Shown: positions 41,246-53,599, numbered from the stretch's first letter. The stretch is 64,000 nucleotides of DNA from Eudromia elegans (GCA_003342815.1 PTEX01000015.1:5759151-5823150); one strand, 5' to 3'. A program made the numbers and translations. The notes: generated by a model from the sequence alone, not told the origin.

Positions 41246-43395
41246 TATTTAACCAAGACATCTCTTACTGAATGTCACCTGTAATAAAATGTCTTTTTCA
41301 CTTCACTGCATTCAGTTTTTCTTGGGAATGCTTATCCTGTGTGTAGGCAAAATATGCATAAGGCTTTTCAGCTAACATTTCAAGCAATGAATTGATTAAA
41401 AGAAAAAGCAGAGAAATCTCTCTAATGTATTGATAGTGAACAACAGGATTGGTATCATTTTTCTATTTCTTCTCTTTTTTTATATATATATCTTCATGCA
41501 TATTCTTGTGCCATATGAACACTACAGAAAAGAGCTTACATGAAGGCAGGCCTTTATACTTTAGATGGTTTTGTAATGAAAAGGTTGCATAAATACATAA
41601 AACATTAATTTCCATGGCACTTACTGCAGTTTTATGCTTTTTGCTCTTAGAATGTAATCATTCTTGAGTAATGTGAAGCCAATATTGAATATACTTAAAT
41701 CACATGTTGATAGTGCCATTAAATAGCTTGCAAGAGTGCACAGCAGCACACTCAAAAACTAGCAGCTTCAGTAAGCTTGTTGGTGTTGGTGGCCTCAGCA
41801 AGCTTCTGTTGGGTTATCAGGATCCCATTCAAGCATTTATCTTTGTAAAAACAGATTTAAGCAACACTGTGAATAAGTCTGGACAATGACTTAGATGGAT
41901 GTTTGTCAAGTTTGAGTACAGACTGTTTGGACCCCTCTATCTTTGCGAAACTCCTTTCAGTGGAAAGTTCCTCTCCCTGTATTTGCTCTCCCCAGATTTC
42001 TAGGATAAGAAGGGAGCAATGTGATTTTTTTAGCTGGAGAGAATGATAACTGCTGGTTGGTATTACACTGTGGGTAGCTGTTTTGGGGCTCTGTGGTCAC
42101 ATACAGCTCTTGAGCTGCTCAAGTGCAGTTTGTGATGCTGGGGCTTGCATTCATGAGCAGAGTGAGGCTGTGCTACTACAGGGCTCACTGATTAATATGA
42201 ATATCTAGCAGCAGGAGATCCAGCAGAGACTGCCAAAGCCAGCATTGTTGGGTAGCAAAGAAGCAATGAGATGCCCTGGGAAACTGCTGTCATCTCGTGC
42301 CCATGTATGTGCTGAGAAACCTGCCTCTTGGCGCTTTGAAGCGTGCGGACCCTTTGAAGTGTAGTGAGCTAGGAGCTGGGTAGCTGCTCCTTTGCCTATG
42401 TTTATATTCGGTGACCTCCTTTAAGTCTCTTGGTGGTTCACTAAGAGGGAGGAAGAGGATGAGTCATAACCAAATTTGAGAAATCTAGATAACACGACAG
42501 AACTACAGGTATGATAAAGAAGGGGGGAGGAGGAACTGATAACTATGGTATTTCTAAAGAAAGTTGGTCTTTCTCAAGGAATTTTACAGCAAAGAAGAAA
42601 AAAAAAAGCATTACTGGCATAGGAAAGGTGAGAAAAATATAGCAAAGAATCAATATCTGAAAGTAACACAAGGAATTTCCCCAGAACCTGATCTAGAAGA
42701 AAGGTCTTGTTCATTCAGCTCCTGCAGGAATCTGTAAAATAAAAGATGAGAATGGGCAAGGAAGGGGTCTAACATGAAGCAAAAATCTCCAAGCAGCAGT
42801 GCTGACTCGTGACATACTTGATTACACCCCTCAGGGGCCCACAACACATTGGTGAGACAACAACGGTGTTAAAGATCAGAGACTGTGAACACAAATCACA
42901 AGAGGCACCTCTATGAGATGAAACTTCCTGTCACATCTTTTGTGTTTATAGGTATTGACTACATTCTCAGAGCCCCAGGAGAGGGGGAGGCAGAAGGAGC
43001 TTATTAAGACAGTGACAAGCACAGAGGATTTATAAGAATAAATATGTCACTACTAAATAGCTCAAATCAATAATGGAAATAGACTACATATATTTGCATA
43101 AGACTGGGAAAAGAAATGGGGAAGAAGGCAGAGAAATCCGTTTCTGCAAGCTGATTATCTCTGCTTGATTGCAGACAATTATCTGAAATTATATGATGCA
43201 CCAAGGGCAGAGCAGGGTTGTCAGTGACTGAAGGCTGAAGACTCTGTAGAACAAGGTAGCAGAGACCACTGGGTCTTTACAATCATTCAACAGTTCAAGC
43301 TTGCTGCCATGAAAATATTGTGTGAGGACCCACAGACAGTTTACTTCTTATTGCACTCTGCAGCCCTTCTTAAATGGTATAAGTGTTTTTTATAC

Positions 43396-43444
<49 letters not shown>

Positions 43445-43504
43445 GAAAAGAAAAGAAAAGAAAAGAAAAGAAAAGAAATTAAAAAAAAAAAAAAAAAAAA
43501 AAAA
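43396..43504. repeat. Poly(A)-(GAAAA)n-poly(A) compound simple repeat
   Basis: A run of 29 A (43396-43424), then eleven G-led GAAAA units (43425-43478, the last one broken by TT), then 24 A (43481-43504). On the plus strand it is purine-only apart from the TT. An open Lys/Arg/Glu frame across it is an artefact. The structure suggests growth of an A-rich tail by slippage; no retroposon body is recognisable beside it. Confidence 0.95.
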
Positions 43505-46500
43505 GATAAGAGCATGGTTCTTCTCATGTCAGACTACAGGGTATTTGCACAGAAAAACCTGCTTGTCCCTGCAGTGTGAGAGTGGGCTATGAATGGTCAG
43601 ACACTGTTATGTAAATCAAATTCCCACTGTATACAGGATTTTGTAAATATATAAAAAAAGGAGAGCTGGTGCACCTAAAGCCTCACATTATTAGCCTACC
43701 TGGTTGTGCCTCTCAGGAAAAGAGTGTTTTACTTCCCCTTTTGTTATACAGAATTGCTATGGAAAATGTAGACTGACTAAATGTGGCCAAATCCAGTTTC
43801 TCTTCACACAGGAAGATGACTTGTAAAAGCTGCCAAATCTGGCTGCGTTTTGAAGCAGCTACTGCTTGAACACCTACTTGAATCTCTGTAGAGCTATTTT
43901 CATATGCTAACGTGTGGTCACGAATGTTTGATTGTCAGTAATGCTCTCAATGAAGCTCTGATAAGCCAAGACAAATTTGCCTACTGCTAGAAATAATCTT
44001 TGGAAAATAAATCATCATTGTAATTCTTAATCTATTATCTTTATACATTGATAAATGATTAAAAAGGGGCAAATAGCATAAAAAATAAAGGTACTGCAAA
44101 TATTTCCAGTTTTCCAGTGTTGACTCAACTGGTTAAATTTTATCAGTAAAAACTAAGGAGGGAAATGGACTGGAAAAAAAATTAGCAGTGAACTGCGGTG
44201 TTAGAGGATTCTGACTTCTCCAATCTAGCCGCCTTCTGTGTGACCTTTTAGAGTGCTCAACTAAGTGAAATTTTAACAAGTGATTTCTCTGTGTACATTT
44301 CAGTACAACACCAAAACCCATATATGAGCAAACTGAACAGAAGTGTTTGAAATCTCTGACTCATACTTTGATTTCTGTTTAACAGAAATATACTTCACAC
44401 ATGAAGATGAATCGAGGTAAGAGCTTCTCAGTGATCCAAAGAGAATCTATGGTATTTTAAAAAAGTTAAAAGCGTTTTTTTTTTTTTTTAATTAATCCTG
44501 ATCTGAAAAATTAACTATTTAGAACTAACCTAGTAATGGACCTTCTGCTACCTTACCTTATCAGTTCAGCAGGGACCACTTATGCAGAGGTGATTAATCT
44601 TGTTTTCATCCATGGACCTCCCCAGTTTTCAAGTGAAAGTGGAGACTTCTTAATACTGACTGGACAAGCACGAGTAGCCTTATTTTAAAAGAACCCTTCA
44701 TAAACCCACTCCACATGATCTGTAGAGCACTCAGGGTTCACAGGTGACAAGTTAAAAATCACTGCTTTAAGGTATGATGTTTGCATCATATCTGTATTGC
44801 TGGTAATATGTACTTAAATAAAATTCACCAGGTTCACTATTTGTATTTCCAGTTTCATCCATGTAGCATTATTTCCCTGGAAATACCTATCTAAATTGTC
44901 ATCTGCTGCCTATTGTTTATATAATGCCATTTCTTTATGTATAATAAACTCCTGCATTACCTTATTTGTTCTCCCCTATCTTCTGACATGCTTATTACAA
45001 TTAGTACAGAATAATGTAATTATAATACTGCTGTTATAATCGCATAAGGAGATACTGACAAATACTTCAAAATGACTCAGATCTTTATTCTACTAATTGC
45101 TGCAGTGATTTTGGGCATATCATTGACTGCATTATATATGAAATTCTTGAGTGAAACTAACTGAATCATATTCTTCCTGTGCTACAAAGGTTTTAAACTC
45201 AAGATCTTTTATTCTAAAATACTGTCAGACCAACAAATTCATGATCAGTTTGCTGCTTTTTAGGGGATAGGGAGTGGGTTTTTCTTTTCTTCTACATTCA
45301 CAGCTAGGCATAAAAATGCAAACATAAAATGAGCTTCACGTGAAGGATGATAGTTCAGGGAACTGGCATATTTAGATTTACAATACAGAATATTTTTACA
45401 ATGTCTTCCTAATAATGCAAACTCTGCTTGTATTTGGATTACAATAAAATTAAATTGAGTAGCATGTCAGTAATGCTGATATGTTTTCAAGTTTAAAGAA
45501 AAATGTTCTCTCAGTCTGATAAGTGGAAATAATGTTTTTGAATGACTCACTTGATATAGCTATTTCTTATAAATATATAAATGAAATAGTTACATAAAAT
45601 GATTAAATTAAAAAAAGTCAATTTTGATATCTAGCTTCTTTATGTTTTCTAACCAGGCACTTTATATTTCTATTTTTACCTGTGTTAAGTGGGTATTCTA
45701 TACTGTAATCTGTGGCTTATGTGTATGTAATGTCTAGATATCCCTCTGGAAGTAACAAAATCTTAAGTAAAAACTGGTGCATAAATGGTGAATAAATAAG
45801 CATGTGGAAAGAGACGTGAAGATTCCTGCCATGGAAAGAGTTGAGCATACGGAGAGGCTGTTTTGGCTGGTCACCATGTTAAACTTTATTATGATAGTGT
45901 GCTGACAATACCAATAACTGAAGGCATCAACCTACAGGCACAGTTATTCATAGTACAAGAAAGTGAAAACCACCTGCTTTGCTTACAATATTCATTGTAC
46001 TGAAGTATGCCCTCAGCAGACAGAACAAATGTCAATAGGCTGCTGAGCTCTTCAAAATCTGTAACAAGTTATTCAGAGCAGAAACAAACCTTCAGAAACC
46101 TTGGGAAAAAAAATAGGCCACGTTCCAATACAACTGCTTTCTCTAAATTCTGCACTTAGGGCACTTCTGGAAATCTGTTCCCTTAAAAGTTACAATAACA
46201 TTTCTATCAAAGTTAGGTCTGTCAAATGGAATTGTACCTTTGGATCAATCTTTGAAGACATCTTTAAGGTCAAAACATACACATTTAATCTACCTGGAGT
46301 TTCAAACTTAGATTTCAGATCTCAGTGACTTAGGTGCTTACCTTAGGTATCTGCCATTCATTCAAGTCCAGTGTTGTGCCTTGTTCTATTATGATAATGA
46401 ACTCTCTTTCTGAGCAGCAAGTGCATGTTTTAAATCAACATGAAAACAGCCAAATGATAGCAGCATGTATTCAGTATGGTATTTATTAGAGAGAAAAGAA

Positions 46501-48844
46501 AAAACAGATGAAGTAAAGCTTTTGATCTTTCTCATTTGAAGGTGTAGCTTGAAAAACTCCAGTATCATCATCAAGTATTATCATCAAGAAGTTAAGCGAT
46601 AAAATTCAGGAACTGGCACAGTATGTTCTTTGCCAGTTAAATACTGCACATTATTTTAGCAAACATTTCTACTAGCAGCTGTTAACTTCAGGCAATAGAA
46701 ATGTCTGTTTGCAGAGGAGTAAAGAGCAGCTAGGGAATCTGTTTATTCACTCTCATAAAAGCTTTCCTTCGCTGATATGCAGAGTTACTATTTCAGAATG
46801 AGTTATAAAAAAAAATTGTTTTAAGTGGTACTTTTGCTGGTTGAGTTTAATTTTAATTTTATTTCTGAAAATGCTGTTAACAGCAGGAAATTATTAGAAG
46901 ATTAATAAATGATAAACAAAATTAGTATACTATTGGTTTAAAGCTGTGTTTAACTTCTTTATTTTCCAGAGGAAAAAGGACCTTTACAAGCTCTTTTCTT
47001 TGAGACTGTATTTTTTAAAATTCAGTAAATGACTTACGATGCAGGAACACTCAGTTCAAAGGAGGAAACAAAACAAGACAGAAAACACAGACTGGTTTAT
47101 GTTTTTAGGACTCAGTCACTATAAGCAATGCTCCTGAAGGAAATTATTCCGACATTTCCTTCAATGTGGCACTAGTATTTTATAATGACTTCCTACAAGT
47201 CCTCTGTGATCTTGGCCCTTTCTGTCCACAGCTCTTATGAGGATATGTCTCGATATTGTGCTTGTCAGCTTGGTTTTCTGCTTCCAGAAAGGACTCTCTT
47301 AGTGCCAAGCCCAGCACGCTGTCTTTGCCAAGGACCCCTTTCTGGCTGCCTGTCTGGAAACATCACCTCAGCGCAAAATGGGCTGGACCATGGATTTAGT
47401 CTGGCTCACCTCTCCTTAGTAGGCTACTGCCCTGATGGCAGCATTACATGGGGTTGTAACTAGACGTGTGGACATGAAATTTTGATTGCTGAGTCCCCAG
47501 CCTACAGACATTTGTGGCAGGACTCAGAAAAAGAATTGGGAAAAGAAATCAAGATGCAAAGAAAGAAATCAGCTGAGGACTACAGGAGATAATGAACCCA
47601 ATGGAGGCATAACACCACACCTGGAATGAAGCAACCAGAGCCCTCTGCCATTGAATGCTTTGAGGAAAAAAAAATCTGAAAGAACAGGATCTTTTAAAGG
47701 AAGAATTTAATTGAAAACTGAAAAAAAAAAAAAAAAAAAAAAAAAAAACCCAACAAAAAAAAACCACCGGTCACGCTGTGAAAAGCAGACATGCCTGAGT
47801 TGTGGGGACATTGGATTCCAAGAGCTCTGACATTGGGCATATGTGCAGTCAGAAAAATTGCACAAAATGAAAGTGATAAATTAAAAAAAGGGAAAAAGCA
47901 GAAGAATCCTCTCTGGATCTAAGAGAACTGGAAGAAGCCAAGAGAAAAGAGGAAAATTCACCAACTAAAATTAAAAAATTTTTCTATTATTCTTCATAAT
48001 AAGAATGTAAAAAATGCTTCATTTTTTTCTTGCCATCTGTGGTGCTTAGATATAAATCATCTATGGACTCATGACTAGATTTCAATGAAACAAATGAAAT
48101 GAAACTCTGTAGACTTGGGATGAGAAAATATTTATTAAAAAAAGCAGCTTAGTGAAAGGAATATTATTTTTTTCTATTATGATATTATAACGGTATAATC
48201 TTTTTACATTTTCTGTACTTTTGGAATGTGTACGGTTATCACTAGATACAAGAATCATGAATCATTTGGCTTCTGAGAGATGTTCCTAAAGAACAGTCCC
48301 AAATACAGGTGTTTCAGAATTGCCAAACTGCTTGCTGGAGCTGAAGGGTCTGTCTCTTTAAACATACGTGTCACTTGGCTGGCTAGCTCCTTTAGTTACT
48401 ATAAATGTTAGCACCGTTTTACCAAAATGATCATTATCACAAGCTATGATTTCCGCAATTGATGTGAGCGTAGGAAAAAAAACACAACTTGGTTGTCACC
48501 AAGTTTGGCCAAGATCCAAGTTCAGGATATTCATAATAAAAGTCATCAGCTCCCAAGGCTTCATTTCAGATATATTTTACCCTATTAAAGGAGGAAAATA
48601 ATACAGATTTTTCAGTTACCAAATATATATCCTTTCATGTTATTAGAAATCTTTCCGATTTCAAAAGTAAAAATGCAGAAGCAGGGATGGTTTTTAACTC
48701 TTGGAAAAAGATACCTTAAGAGGAAAGATACAACATTTTCTATCGCTGACTGTAAATGCTAAAAAGTTAACTGATCTGACTGTGGAAAAGAGAATAATAA
48801 TAATAAAAAATTTTTTTCTTTGAATTTTCATTTCATTTTCCCCG
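43505..48844. other. Intergenic DNA, no gene recognised
   Basis: AT-rich sequence with short open frames only. A 28-base poly(A) at 47721 is listed separately. A frame of 92 codons at 47185-47463 is Cys- and Leu-rich but resembles nothing I know and has no supporting splice or promoter signals. Confidence 0.6.
47721..47763 (+). repeat. Poly(A) tract, possible tail of an old retrocopy
   Basis: 28 consecutive A, then CCCAAC, then nine A. A long isolated A-tract can be the tail of a reverse-transcribed sequence inserted on the plus strand. However, the bases before it match no gene I recognise and I saw no clear target-site duplication. A simple A-rich repeat is equally likely. Confidence 0.6.
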
Positions 48845-48918
48845 CTTGAGCAGAGGGATTGAACTAGATGATCTATGGAGCTGCCTTCAGACCTCAGCTG
48901 TTTTGTGATTCTGAGATT
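48845..48918 (+). mobile_element. CR1-type LINE 3' tail
   Basis: The stretch GGGATTGAACTAGATGATCT, followed by a 'ctgccttcagacctcag' block and ending TTTTGTGATTCTGAGATTG, matches the familiar avian CR1 3' end (ggattggactagatgatct, then a cct-tccaacct block, then repeated attctgtg). It is a short, 5'-truncated, decayed insert about 1.1 kb upstream of the MRPL53 start. Confidence 0.8.
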
Positions 48919-49643
48919 GAATTGTGCTAAGCTATGCACATTCGATGCGAAACTACTATCAAAACACAGTAAAAGAAAATATAAAAAATGTTGATATGCT
49001 TATTTTGAAGTCAGTAAGTGCCATAGCACAAGCAGTGTGTGGAAGGGAGCTGCTAAAGCAATCAGGCTTCATTTCACTTCTTCATTCCTTTGCTGTTCTC
49101 TTCTCTGCAATGATGGCAGAGAATCTGATGGAAAATATGCTACAGGTTTCAAATAGAATGAATAAATATCTTTGTGCTATCTCCTAAAATATGCACACAA
49201 AATCTATTTATCTTATTCTGGATCTAATCCCTCATATCTTACTCAGGGAAAATTAAAAATAAAGCAGCCATTTTGGGCTAAAGAGGGCACTATGGCATAT
49301 ACAAGTAAGAATAAAAACATTAAAACTGCATTGATTCTTCTGAATTCACCTTTTCACCTTTTTCATTTACATCACATAAATCTCAGTGAAGAAGGACAAC
49401 TTTGCACAATGATTATGTGATTAAAGAAACTGCCAATAAACAGGCTCTGCTTTCCAAAGGGTGCCAGGCATTTTATGTAGGTTGGAAACACGGGTCAGCA
49501 TTGACTAGTGCACAGCACTTCACCATATGCGTTTAAGGACCGTTACTCCCGGACTTATTCCCGGCTACACCTTGACAACATCCCAATTCTCACGAGCGGG
49601 ATAGAGTCCGCGTCCCCGGCAAGGATTTATCCAGGGGATTTCC

Positions 49644-49655
49644 GCCATCTAGTGG
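49644..49655 (-). promoter_or_regulatory. CTCF-type motif upstream of MRPL53
   Basis: The plus strand reads GCCATCTAGTGG; the minus strand reads CCACTAGATGGC. This fits the CTCF core CCASYAGRKGGC at every position. It lies about 340 bp upstream of the MRPL53 start codon. Occupancy cannot be known from sequence. Confidence 0.5.
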
Positions 49656-49748
49656 AAAATGTATGAGTGCAGGAACACATACATGGAGAAATAACAACAT
49701 TTGTTTCAAGGTCTTACCTTTGTAACAGTTGAATCTCAACCTTTAGGG

Positions 49749-49797
49749 AAAACAAACAAACAAACAAACAAACAAACAAACAAACAAACAAACAAAC
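49749..49797. repeat. (CAAA)n microsatellite
   Basis: About twelve uninterrupted CAAA units, roughly 100 bp upstream of the first recognisable promoter motif of MRPL53. A length change here would alter spacing between the CTCF-type motif and the core promoter. Confidence 0.95.
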
Positions 49798-49854
49798 AGA
49801 AAACATATTCGCTTCCAGAGACACCGGGGACCGGCAAACGGTTCCCATGGGGGC

Positions 49855-50000
49855 AGGGGAGAACATGGCGGCCGGCAGCGCCCCCTCCTCGCACTACATT
49901 TCCCAGAAACACCCTGCGCGGGAAGGTGAGGCCGCGCCCTTCCCTTCTGCGCGGGTGCTGCTGGGAGTTGTAGTAGAGACTGCAACAGGAAGATGGCGGC
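49855..50000 (+). promoter_or_regulatory. MRPL53 TATA-less promoter with paired ZNF143-type motifs, E2F-like and YY1-type sites
   Basis: ACTACATTTCCCAG (49893-49906) and its inverted counterpart CTGGGAGTTGTAGT (49961-49974) are both close to the ZNF143/THAP11 motif ACTACAATTCCCAG. Between them lies GCGCGGGAA, the reverse complement of the E2F-like TTCCCGCGC. CAGGAAG (49986-49992) is ETS-like, and AAGATGGCGGC (49990-50000) is a YY1-type element overlapping the start codon. There is no TATA box. This set is typical of promoters of nuclear genes for mitochondrial and ribosomal proteins. The start site is probably between the two paired motifs and the ATG. Confidence 0.7.
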
Positions 50001-53000
50001 CAAGATCCGGGTGCCGCTGCGGCCCGTGAAGAGTATCCTGGTTCGATTCTGCCCCTTCGAGCCCAACGTGGAGAGCACGAGGTGAGGGGCTGCTGCCCCC
50101 GGGCCCGCCGAGCCGCTCCCGGGGCCTCGTTGCCGAAAGAGGCGTCCTGAGGCGGCCGCCCTTTGCCCCGGGCCTGGGGGCTCCCTCTGCAGCGGGGTCA
50201 GAGTCCTCTCCGTGTCCCATCATTGTGGGTTTGGGGTTTATGCGCTGGTGTTTCATCCAGGGGCCGAAGTTGTGCCGCGTGGTACCCAGGAAGAGTTAGG
50301 CTGTACGTTGAAACCCAAACTTAGGACCTCAGTGGAGGCTGTGACCTTGCACGGAACCCTAGGCAGAAAAGCAAGAGCAGAGAGAGCAAATCTGTAAGAA
50401 AATACATTTTATTTATTTTATCATTGTTCAAAGATGAGCTGTTTTCTAATAAGTTTCTATGTCTGCTGTATGCTTTATGTGACTTTTATGATCTTGGTCT
50501 TTGTGGCCTCTCTTTGTAGTTTGGTTTAGTGCAGACGCAACCTTTACATTTTATGATGAGTGAGAAGTCACTGTATTTGTCTTAAGGGCTGTATTCATAA
50601 GGAGCATTGTCAGGAAGTTTTAAGTCAGCATTAGTTTTAAGCAGGTTTATGGAGGATCTCCATGTCTGAGCATGGACTCTTGCATGTAAATGCCGGTGTT
50701 TGACTCTTCCTATCTACTTACAGAGATGACGCTTGCTCAGCTCCTGAGGGTTTAGGTGTGGGACTAAAGTTATTAGCCCAGGTGCTGGTAATGGGAGAGA
50801 AAGAAGGAAACGGCTCCTACTGTCTTGGTAATTGACTGCTCAAGAGGTCTAAGTGCCTCTCTAATGATGCAACTTCTGGCAGTTCTTCATGGAAGGAGTG
50901 TAAAATGTCTCTTTCCACAGACTTGCTCCACACTCTTACTATTAAATATTATTATTAACACAGCTTAACCTAGAATGTCTCTAAGCTAACTGAATGTCAA
51001 GCAGGTTTCATAGCTGTGAGAAACCTACTGGAAACAGATATTGTTTAAAAAACTAAATACGGTTTAATCCAAACAACAAAACAGTATAAAAATATGTGAG
51101 AACATATCAAGAAAAATGAGAATAGTTTTGCTGATTTTTCTTTTCTTGTATTAACCCAGCTGAGAAAAATACAGAGAGTGCATACACTGAGTTTTTGAAA
51201 AGTTCTTTGGTATGCTTTTTTGCATATTAGCACATAATATACTTTAAATGGTAAAATTGATTATCTCATGTACATGTCTCACATTATTAAATGAAAACTT
51301 TATTTATACTTTGATCAGTTAGCAACATCAAACTATTGAAATTAGCTATAGAAACATCTATAATATACTTATTACATTCTCAAATATATTTTCAGAATAT
51401 TTCTTCAAAGAATATATCATAAAAACATCTACGACACCAACAGGAACTGTGAAGTGACTACTGATGTGAGACATGATGGATCTGAACCACTTATAGATGT
51501 TATGTTTGGTAAGGATTTCATTTTTAATCTGTACAGAAAGTCCTTCCAGATTTAGGCTGTTGTGGTTGTGTTATATATTTATTTATTGTGGTTGCTCTGT
51601 ATTGGTTGTGTATTACACAGTTTAGAAGAAAAAAGGAAGGAATTATTAACAGGCTAATGTATGGAGAAATGTGTATGGGACAAGTGTGTGACATACTTGT
51701 GAGCCCTTGGAGCTCAGGTAGAATTCCAGTGAATGTAGCTTTGTTTGGATGTAAAATTTTATTTGCGTGCTGTCCATCTCATTATGTGTGGCAGAGGCAT
51801 TTTAGTCTTAAGACCAGAAAGTGAAGTGCTTCAGATGCTTGTGCATCTGTGAAACTTGCTGTTTATTTACTGAGTGTGAAGGAGCAGCTCACAGGGACAA
51901 CACTTCTCATGTGCAGAGGGACTTATAGAGTGAGCTCAGCTGATGTATGACAAAATTTCTTATTTTCATCTGAAAGCTTAATGAATATATATTGAACTGT
52001 GTGGTCTTTGGAGGTCCCTTCAGCCTTGGTCATTCTGATTCTCTGAACAGGCTGGGAACTGTTGGTGAAAATTTTCTGAGTTCTGAAAAAAGCCCTAAGT
52101 CAAGGCTGTGAACAGATGGCTTTAATGTGCTTTTGTCCTTCTCCCTGGCTGTATCTTTCCTGCTGTGCCTTAGTAGCCCAATGTAACCCATAAAAGTTTT
52201 TATTATTATTGGTCCTTTTCTTGGACTTACGTGTATTTAGTGAATAAGTAGGAATGTCTAGAGTGTTGAAATATTTGTCATTACAATGTTGACTGTGCTT
52301 CCTTCTCTTTCTCCCATACTTCTTCCTTTCCCATCCTTATCTCTAACTGTGATATATTAAAATGTAGGCAGTAAAGCCTAATATTTTTTGGCAGTGTAAA
52401 ACCAAAACAATTTATTTCACTGGTGCCAAGAGCTACAACTCTTAACTTTTACCTTTCTAAAAGCTGATTATTTTCCAAGTGAAGAGTTTACAGCCCTTGT
52501 AGTTGACAGACACTGGCCTGGAACTTGGCTTCTGTGCATGATGTTGCATTATAGAGGTTTGAATACGTGTTTTTTATTAAATCTATCAAAAGGTTAATTT
52601 GGGTGCTATACTTCTAATGCTCCTTCCCTATTTTAAAGTTTTTTGGTTTTCGTTTTGCGAAAATTAAAAATCCCGTTGCTTTCTCTTTTTAAATTACAAC
52701 TACCAGATTGCATCAACCAGTTTACTGTTTGGGCTAAAAAAAAAGATTAGGCAGACTGCATACAATATGCTGCTAAAATGCTGAACTATGTGTGGAAGTT
52801 ACGACTTTAGTCCCTTCTATGCCTTCTGCTAGGTGACATAAGGTGAGCCATTCAGATAAAATGTTTCTCCTATATGTATATCTAGAGAAACATTTGGGGG
52901 GTTTGGACAGCACGATCCAAAAATAAAAATTTTGTATATATTGTATGGAATTAATATGTTATTAGTTTTTACAGTTTTGTTGTATAACCAAGTTCTTTGG

Positions 53001-53254
53001 TAAATGGAATACTCTTTTCATGAGACAAGATGAACAAGGTGTTCAGATGTATACATGCAAGACAGAACTGTCCCCTAAAGTAGTTGTGACTTACAGTTTA
53101 TGAATTCTTAAAATTTGTTCCCTTTACAGCTGATGGAGACCGGTTGATAATGAAAGGAGCCAACCTGACAGCTGTAGAAATGTTAACGGCGTTGAGCTCC
53201 AGATGTAATGCAAAAGAGCTTAAAGCACAGCAGAAAAGCAAGAAGAATCCCTGA
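49993..53254 (+). CDS. MRPL53: Mitochondrial large-subunit ribosomal protein mL53 (MRPL53), complete, three exons
   Basis: The coding exons are 49993-50081, 51396-51508 and 53130-53254, together 327 bases for 108 residues plus TGA. All introns are GT-AG: gag|gtgagg, ttttcag|aat, ttg|gtaagg, tttacag|ctg. The protein starts [14 protein letters not shown] and contains [26 protein letters not shown] and [19 protein letters not shown], the conserved blocks of the mL53 family. It ends in a Lys-rich tail. The human protein is of similar length (112 residues) and also has three exons. mL53 is a mitochondria-specific protein of the large mitoribosomal subunit, needed for translation of mtDNA-encoded proteins. 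The ATG sits in a YY1-type element and has AGG upstream and GCG downstream. Intron 2 holds a CR1 tail. No frameshift or stop is seen, so this is the intron-bearing gene and not a retrocopy. Confidence 0.95.
51991..52048 (+). mobile_element. CR1-type LINE 3' tail in MRPL53 intron 2
   Basis: The stretch GTGGTCTTTGGAGGTCCCTT, followed by CAGCCTTGGTCATTCTGATTC, resembles the avian CR1 3' end (gaggtccctt, then ccaacct, then attctgtgattctg). It is short and decayed, on the sense strand of the intron. Confidence 0.65.
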
Positions 53255-53578
53255 AGAACCGAACACACACATTCACGTTTACATGTGTGAAAAGTGGCAG
53301 GCTACATTGAAGGCTTTTCTCATATGTGATAAAATCTGAAAGGGAAAGTTGGCCAAGTGCTGACCAGTTTGACATGAAGCAGAGTGAACCATTTAAATGT
53401 TGCTACTTCATCTCAATGAAACTGAGCTGGAGCAACGAAGGTTTTGACATCAGCAGGTCAAAGTGACTTATGGCACAAAGTCATCTTTCTAAACAGCTGC
53501 CTCTTGGTCATCTGCATGTTGGACTAAAATCACATGTATTTGCATATGAAATGAATAATAGATATTGGTTATTAAATT

Positions 53579-53584
53579 AATAAA
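53579..53584 (+). terminator. Poly(A) signal of MRPL53
   Basis: AATAAA, 325 bases after the stop codon, preceded by an ATTAAA variant at 53571. A further AATAAA lies at 53909. The first is the most likely 3' end signal, which would give a short 3' UTR. Confidence 0.6.
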
Positions 53585-53599
53585 CATTGAAAATCAAGA

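Larger units (their letters stand above)
23176..43395. other. Intergenic gene desert, no gene recognised
   Basis: About 20 kb of AT-rich DNA with only short open frames and no recognisable protein, RNA gene or intact transposon. A modest GC-rich patch lies at about 28570-28760. Scattered microsatellites and short tandem duplications are listed separately. Conserved distal regulatory elements could be present but cannot be judged without alignment. Confidence 0.6.

Noticed and set aside
43322..43592. Lys/Arg/Glu-rich open frames
   Set aside because: Translation of poly(A) and GAAAA repeats only.
47185..47463. Cys-rich 92-codon open frame upstream of a poly(A) tract, considered as a retrocopy
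   Set aside because: No resemblance to a known protein, no convincing target-site duplication, and the frame ends about 260 bases before the A-tract.
49847..50029. 60-codon open frame overlapping the MRPL53 start in another frame
   Set aside because: Its ATG lies upstream of or among the promoter motifs, so it is probably not transcribed, and its product resembles nothing known.
50040..50052. GGTTCGATTCTGC resembling a tRNA B box
   Set aside because: It lies within MRPL53 exon 1, codes for conserved residues, and has no cloverleaf partner sequence.
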